24,748 bases of DNA, from the NCBI GenBank assembly GCA_964434165.1, contig CAYSUS010000105.1:1-24748 (forward strand), in the 5' to 3' direction. The stretch is from CAYSUS01 sp964434165 (GTDB taxonomy: Bacteria; Planctomycetota; Planctomycetia; Pirellulales; Thermoguttaceae). This document shows, one piece after another, positions 22,914 through 24,748 of this stretch (the first letter of the stretch is position 1; each line of letters opens with the position of its first letter). The notes beneath the pieces are model-generated. The model was given only the letters and a program-made list of their open reading frames with translations, made no database searches and was not told the origin of the DNA. The position numbers and the translations under genes are program-made.

Positions 22914-24242
22914 TCAGTCGCCGCGAAGCTTCAGGCTGTGAACGCGGAGCTTCTCGCGCACCTCATTGAGGCTCGTGACGCCGAAGTTCTTGCATTCCAG
23001 GAGTTCGTCGCCGGTGCGCCGGATCAGCTCGCCGATGGTGGAGATACCCAGCCGGATCATGCACTTGCGAGCTCGGACGGAGAGGTTCAGGTCGGCGATG
23101 CTGCGACTGAGGAGGGCCTGTTCGTCGGCACTGAGCTCCTCGGGCTCGTAGGTTTCGATCACGCGCTTCTCCGATGCGAGCATGCCCAGTGCCAGTCCCT
23201 TGGAAGCCAGCATGTCGCGGATTTCGACGAGACTGGTCTCGCCGAAGTTCTTGCTCGCCAGCAGCTCCTGTTCGGTGCAGCGGCACAGGTCGCCCAGCGT
23301 CATGATCCCCATCTTCTGAAGGCAGTTCCTGCTGCGCACCGAGAGCTCGAAGTCGGTCACCGGGATGTTGAGCACCTGGCTCATCCGATCCCGCCGCTTC
23401 TGAGCGTCCTCGTCGTAGTACATGCTGTCCGACGCCTGGGCGTCCTTCAAGTACAACGTCGCCCGGGGATGACTGGGGAACCCGGTCAGTACCCGCTGAT
23501 AGCACTGGGCGGCGCGGTCGTACTGCTCGCGATCCTCGTAGAGAATCCCCAGGTTCAACAGCGCGCCGGCATGGGGCGGAAAAGTCGCGGCCGAGCGCTT
23601 GTAGAGTTGGAGGGCCTGTTCGTCGTTTCCCCGCCGATCGTTCTCCAGCGCCAGGCCGAAAAGCGCCCCCGGATGATCGCCGTCGGCTTCCACGGCCCTT
23701 TCGTACAGGGCGATGACTTCATGCGGATTGCCGCCCAGCGCGGCGACCGTGGCGCCCCGCTGGTAGAGGTACTCGGCGGTTTGCTCGACGGCCCCCGAAA
23801 GTCCATCGAGGATCGCCAGGGCCTCCTCCGGCGATCCCTCCAGCCTCACGCATTCAGCTCGTCCCAGGGCGCATTCGTCCGGATCGTAACCGGCCTTCGC
23901 GGCCGCGGAATAGGCCTCGATGGCGCGGCTGTGATCGTTGAGCGCCGAATGGGCCTTGGCCGTCCAGAACAGCGCCATCGCGCCGCCGTCCCCTTTCTGA
24001 AGCGTCTCCAGGGCCTCGCGGTGCCTGCCGATCAAGCATTGGCACACGCCCAGACGTACCATTCCCGCCGGGCTCAGGTCGTCCTTGCTGTCCAACTCCG
24101 CGACCGCTTCTCGAAGCGCCCGGTACTGGCCGACATCGCTGGCCGTGGCGGAGGCGATCCGCTTGACCTCCTGGGGGCCGAACGTGCCGTTGAATACCAC
24201 CGCCTGCTTGACGTCGAAAGCGACCGCTTGTCCTTCAGACAT
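22914..24242 (-). CDS. TPR protein with two tandem RNA polymerase alpha C-terminal-like domains
   Basis: The 442-aa protein has a TPR-type helical repeat array at about 55-270, followed by two modules resembling the C-terminal domain of RNA polymerase alpha at about 294-354 and 382-440. The first module keeps the residues used by E. coli alphaCTD for minor-groove contact: Arg303, Asn306 and Cys307 in SVRSRNC, and Gly and Ser in NFGETS. The second keeps Arg390 and Cys394 but has Lys393 for Asn. The alpha N-terminal domain is absent, so this is not RpoA. It may bridge proteins to DNA or to transcription complexes (inference); similar TPR-alphaCTD proteins are, from memory, found in planctomycetes. 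The ATG at 24242 has AGGAG 7 bases ahead; an in-frame GTG two codons upstream is less likely. A tRNA gene lies 32 bp upstream. Confidence 0.88.
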   Translation of the reverse strand: MSEGQAVAFDVKQAVVFNGTFGPQEVKRIASATASDVGQYRALREAVAELDSKDDLSPAGMVRLGVCQCLIGRHREALETLQKGDGGAMALFWTAKAHSALNDHSRAIEAYSAAAKAGYDPDECALGRAECVRLEGSPEEALAILDGLSGAVEQTAEYLYQRGATVAALGGNPHEVIALYERAVEADGDHPGALFGLALENDRRGNDEQALQLYKRSAATFPPHAGALLNLGILYEDREQYDRAAQCYQRVLTGFPSHPRATLYLKDAQASDSMYYDEDAQKRRDRMSQVLNIPVTDFELSVRSRNCLQKMGIMTLGDLCRCTEQELLASKNFGETSLVEIRDMLASKGLALGMLASEKRVIETYEPEELSADEQALLSRSIADLNLSVRARKCMIRLGISTIGELIRRTGDELLECKNFGVTSLNEVREKLRVHSLKLRGD

Positions 24243-24274
24243 GAACACACTCCTGGAAGACCGGGGCCTTGAAG

Positions 24275-24348
24275 AGCCAGCGGCGGGAGTCGAACCCGCA
24301 ACCCCCGCATTACGAATGCGGTGCTCTGCCGATTGAAGCTACGCTGGC
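24275..24348 (-). tRNA. tRNA-Thr (anticodon CGU)
   Basis: Read on the minus strand the 74 bases fold as a full cloverleaf. The acceptor stem GCCAGCG/CGCTGGC is a perfect 7-bp helix with discriminator U. The D arm is followed by the anticodon stem CCGCA/TGCGG with loop TTCGTAA, and the T arm is GCGGG-TTCGACT-CCCGC. The anticodon CGU (complement of 24312-24314) reads ACG. CCA is not encoded. It lies 32 bp upstream of the TPR-alphaCTD gene on the same strand and may share its transcript. Confidence 0.97.
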
Positions 24349-24424
24349 ACGAGAGAGTCGGACGCCGGGCCCTGCCGCCCGCCCCGGAGGGCTCGCTCCG
24401 CTCGAAGCCCGACCGAAACGCGCA

Positions 24425-24452
24425 ATTTAACGCGATTCTCGCAAATCGGCAA
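24425..24452 (-). promoter_or_regulatory. possible promoter for tRNA-Thr
   Basis: On the minus strand TTGCCG (24447-24452) and TTAAAT (24425-24430) are 16 bases apart, each matching four of six consensus positions, in an otherwise GC-rich stretch. The start would fall about 70 bases before the tRNA. Confidence 0.38.
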
Positions 24453-24748
24453 GCCCCATGCCAAGACGTTTCCCGCACCACGGGCGGGGCCACGCCACCG
24501 GAGACGGCGACACAGCGCCCTTCCGGGCCCGCGCGAAGGACCCGAATCGCCTTGCGTGGTTCCGGGAAAACGGGCCAGGGCCCTCTTGCCCAAGCGGCCC
24601 GAGGGGTGCGCACGACGGGGTCCTGCTCCCTTTTCCCTCCCAGGTTCGTGCACGGCCGTCCAGTGCAAGACACACGATCAGCCCGACGGGCTCTCGTCGC
24701 CGGCCGTGGACGCCGCGCCAATGGTCTCCACGTGCCGGGCGGGGCGCG
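24453..24748. other. right-edge spacer, no gene recognised
   Basis: The last 296 bases contain open frames on both strands, as expected at high GC, but none has a domain or ribosome binding site. A gene could begin beyond the edge. Confidence 0.5.

Overview
The window looks like a scaffold from a GC-rich planctomycete-type bacterium, probably a metagenome-assembled genome because it carries a 10-base run of N at 2179-2188. The assignment is inferred from gene content. It has a TPR protein ending in two RNA polymerase alpha C-terminal-like domains, a single-chain SecDF with a long charged insert, a twin-arginine Gfo/Idh/MocA protein behind a DoxX protein, a DUF2752 protein, an eukaryotic-type Ser/Thr kinase, and RNase Y followed by a YmdB-type phosphodiesterase. 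No phage, insertion sequence, CRISPR array or rRNA was seen.

Layout. 1-2157 (minus): a DoxX-like membrane protein followed by a secreted Gfo/Idh/MocA oxidoreductase that runs off the left edge. 2189-2739: spacer with a cluster of inverted repeats. 2740-5095 (plus): a D-2-hydroxyacid dehydrogenase and a stand-alone Ser/Thr kinase. 5163-8144 (minus): a Gfo/Idh/MocA-like protein lacking the catalytic Lys motif, then a broken AAA ATPase and a broken DUF4276-like gene. 8857-9354 (plus): a small thioredoxin-fold protein, convergent with tilS (minus, 9423-10481). 10482-11298: a long spacer between divergent tilS and rny, with a 14-bp perfect palindrome. 11299-16482 (plus): rny, ymdB-type gene, DUF2752 protein, a lipoprotein, and an exported alpha/beta-hydrolase-fold protein without its nucleophile serine. 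16555-24348 (minus): tRNA-Thr(CGU), TPR-alphaCTD protein, tgt, yajC, secDF and a LysM protein.

How the genes fit together. The right third is an RNA and protein-export block in the widely conserved order tgt-yajC-secD-secF, here with secD and secF fused and a good promoter in front of yajC. The middle is RNA metabolism: TilS modifies tRNA-Ile, RNase Y starts mRNA decay, and the YmdB-type enzyme is its frequent neighbour. The left third is accessory metabolism and signalling.

The strongest unusual signals are four. First, a decayed AAA ATPase/DUF4276 pair of a type that resembles mobile or defence cassettes. Second, the TPR protein with tandem alphaCTD modules. Third, two enzyme-fold proteins whose catalytic motifs are replaced. 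Fourth, the SecDF fusion with a roughly 200-residue Lys/Glu/Pro-rich insert. I do not see an intact, clearly novel multi-gene system.
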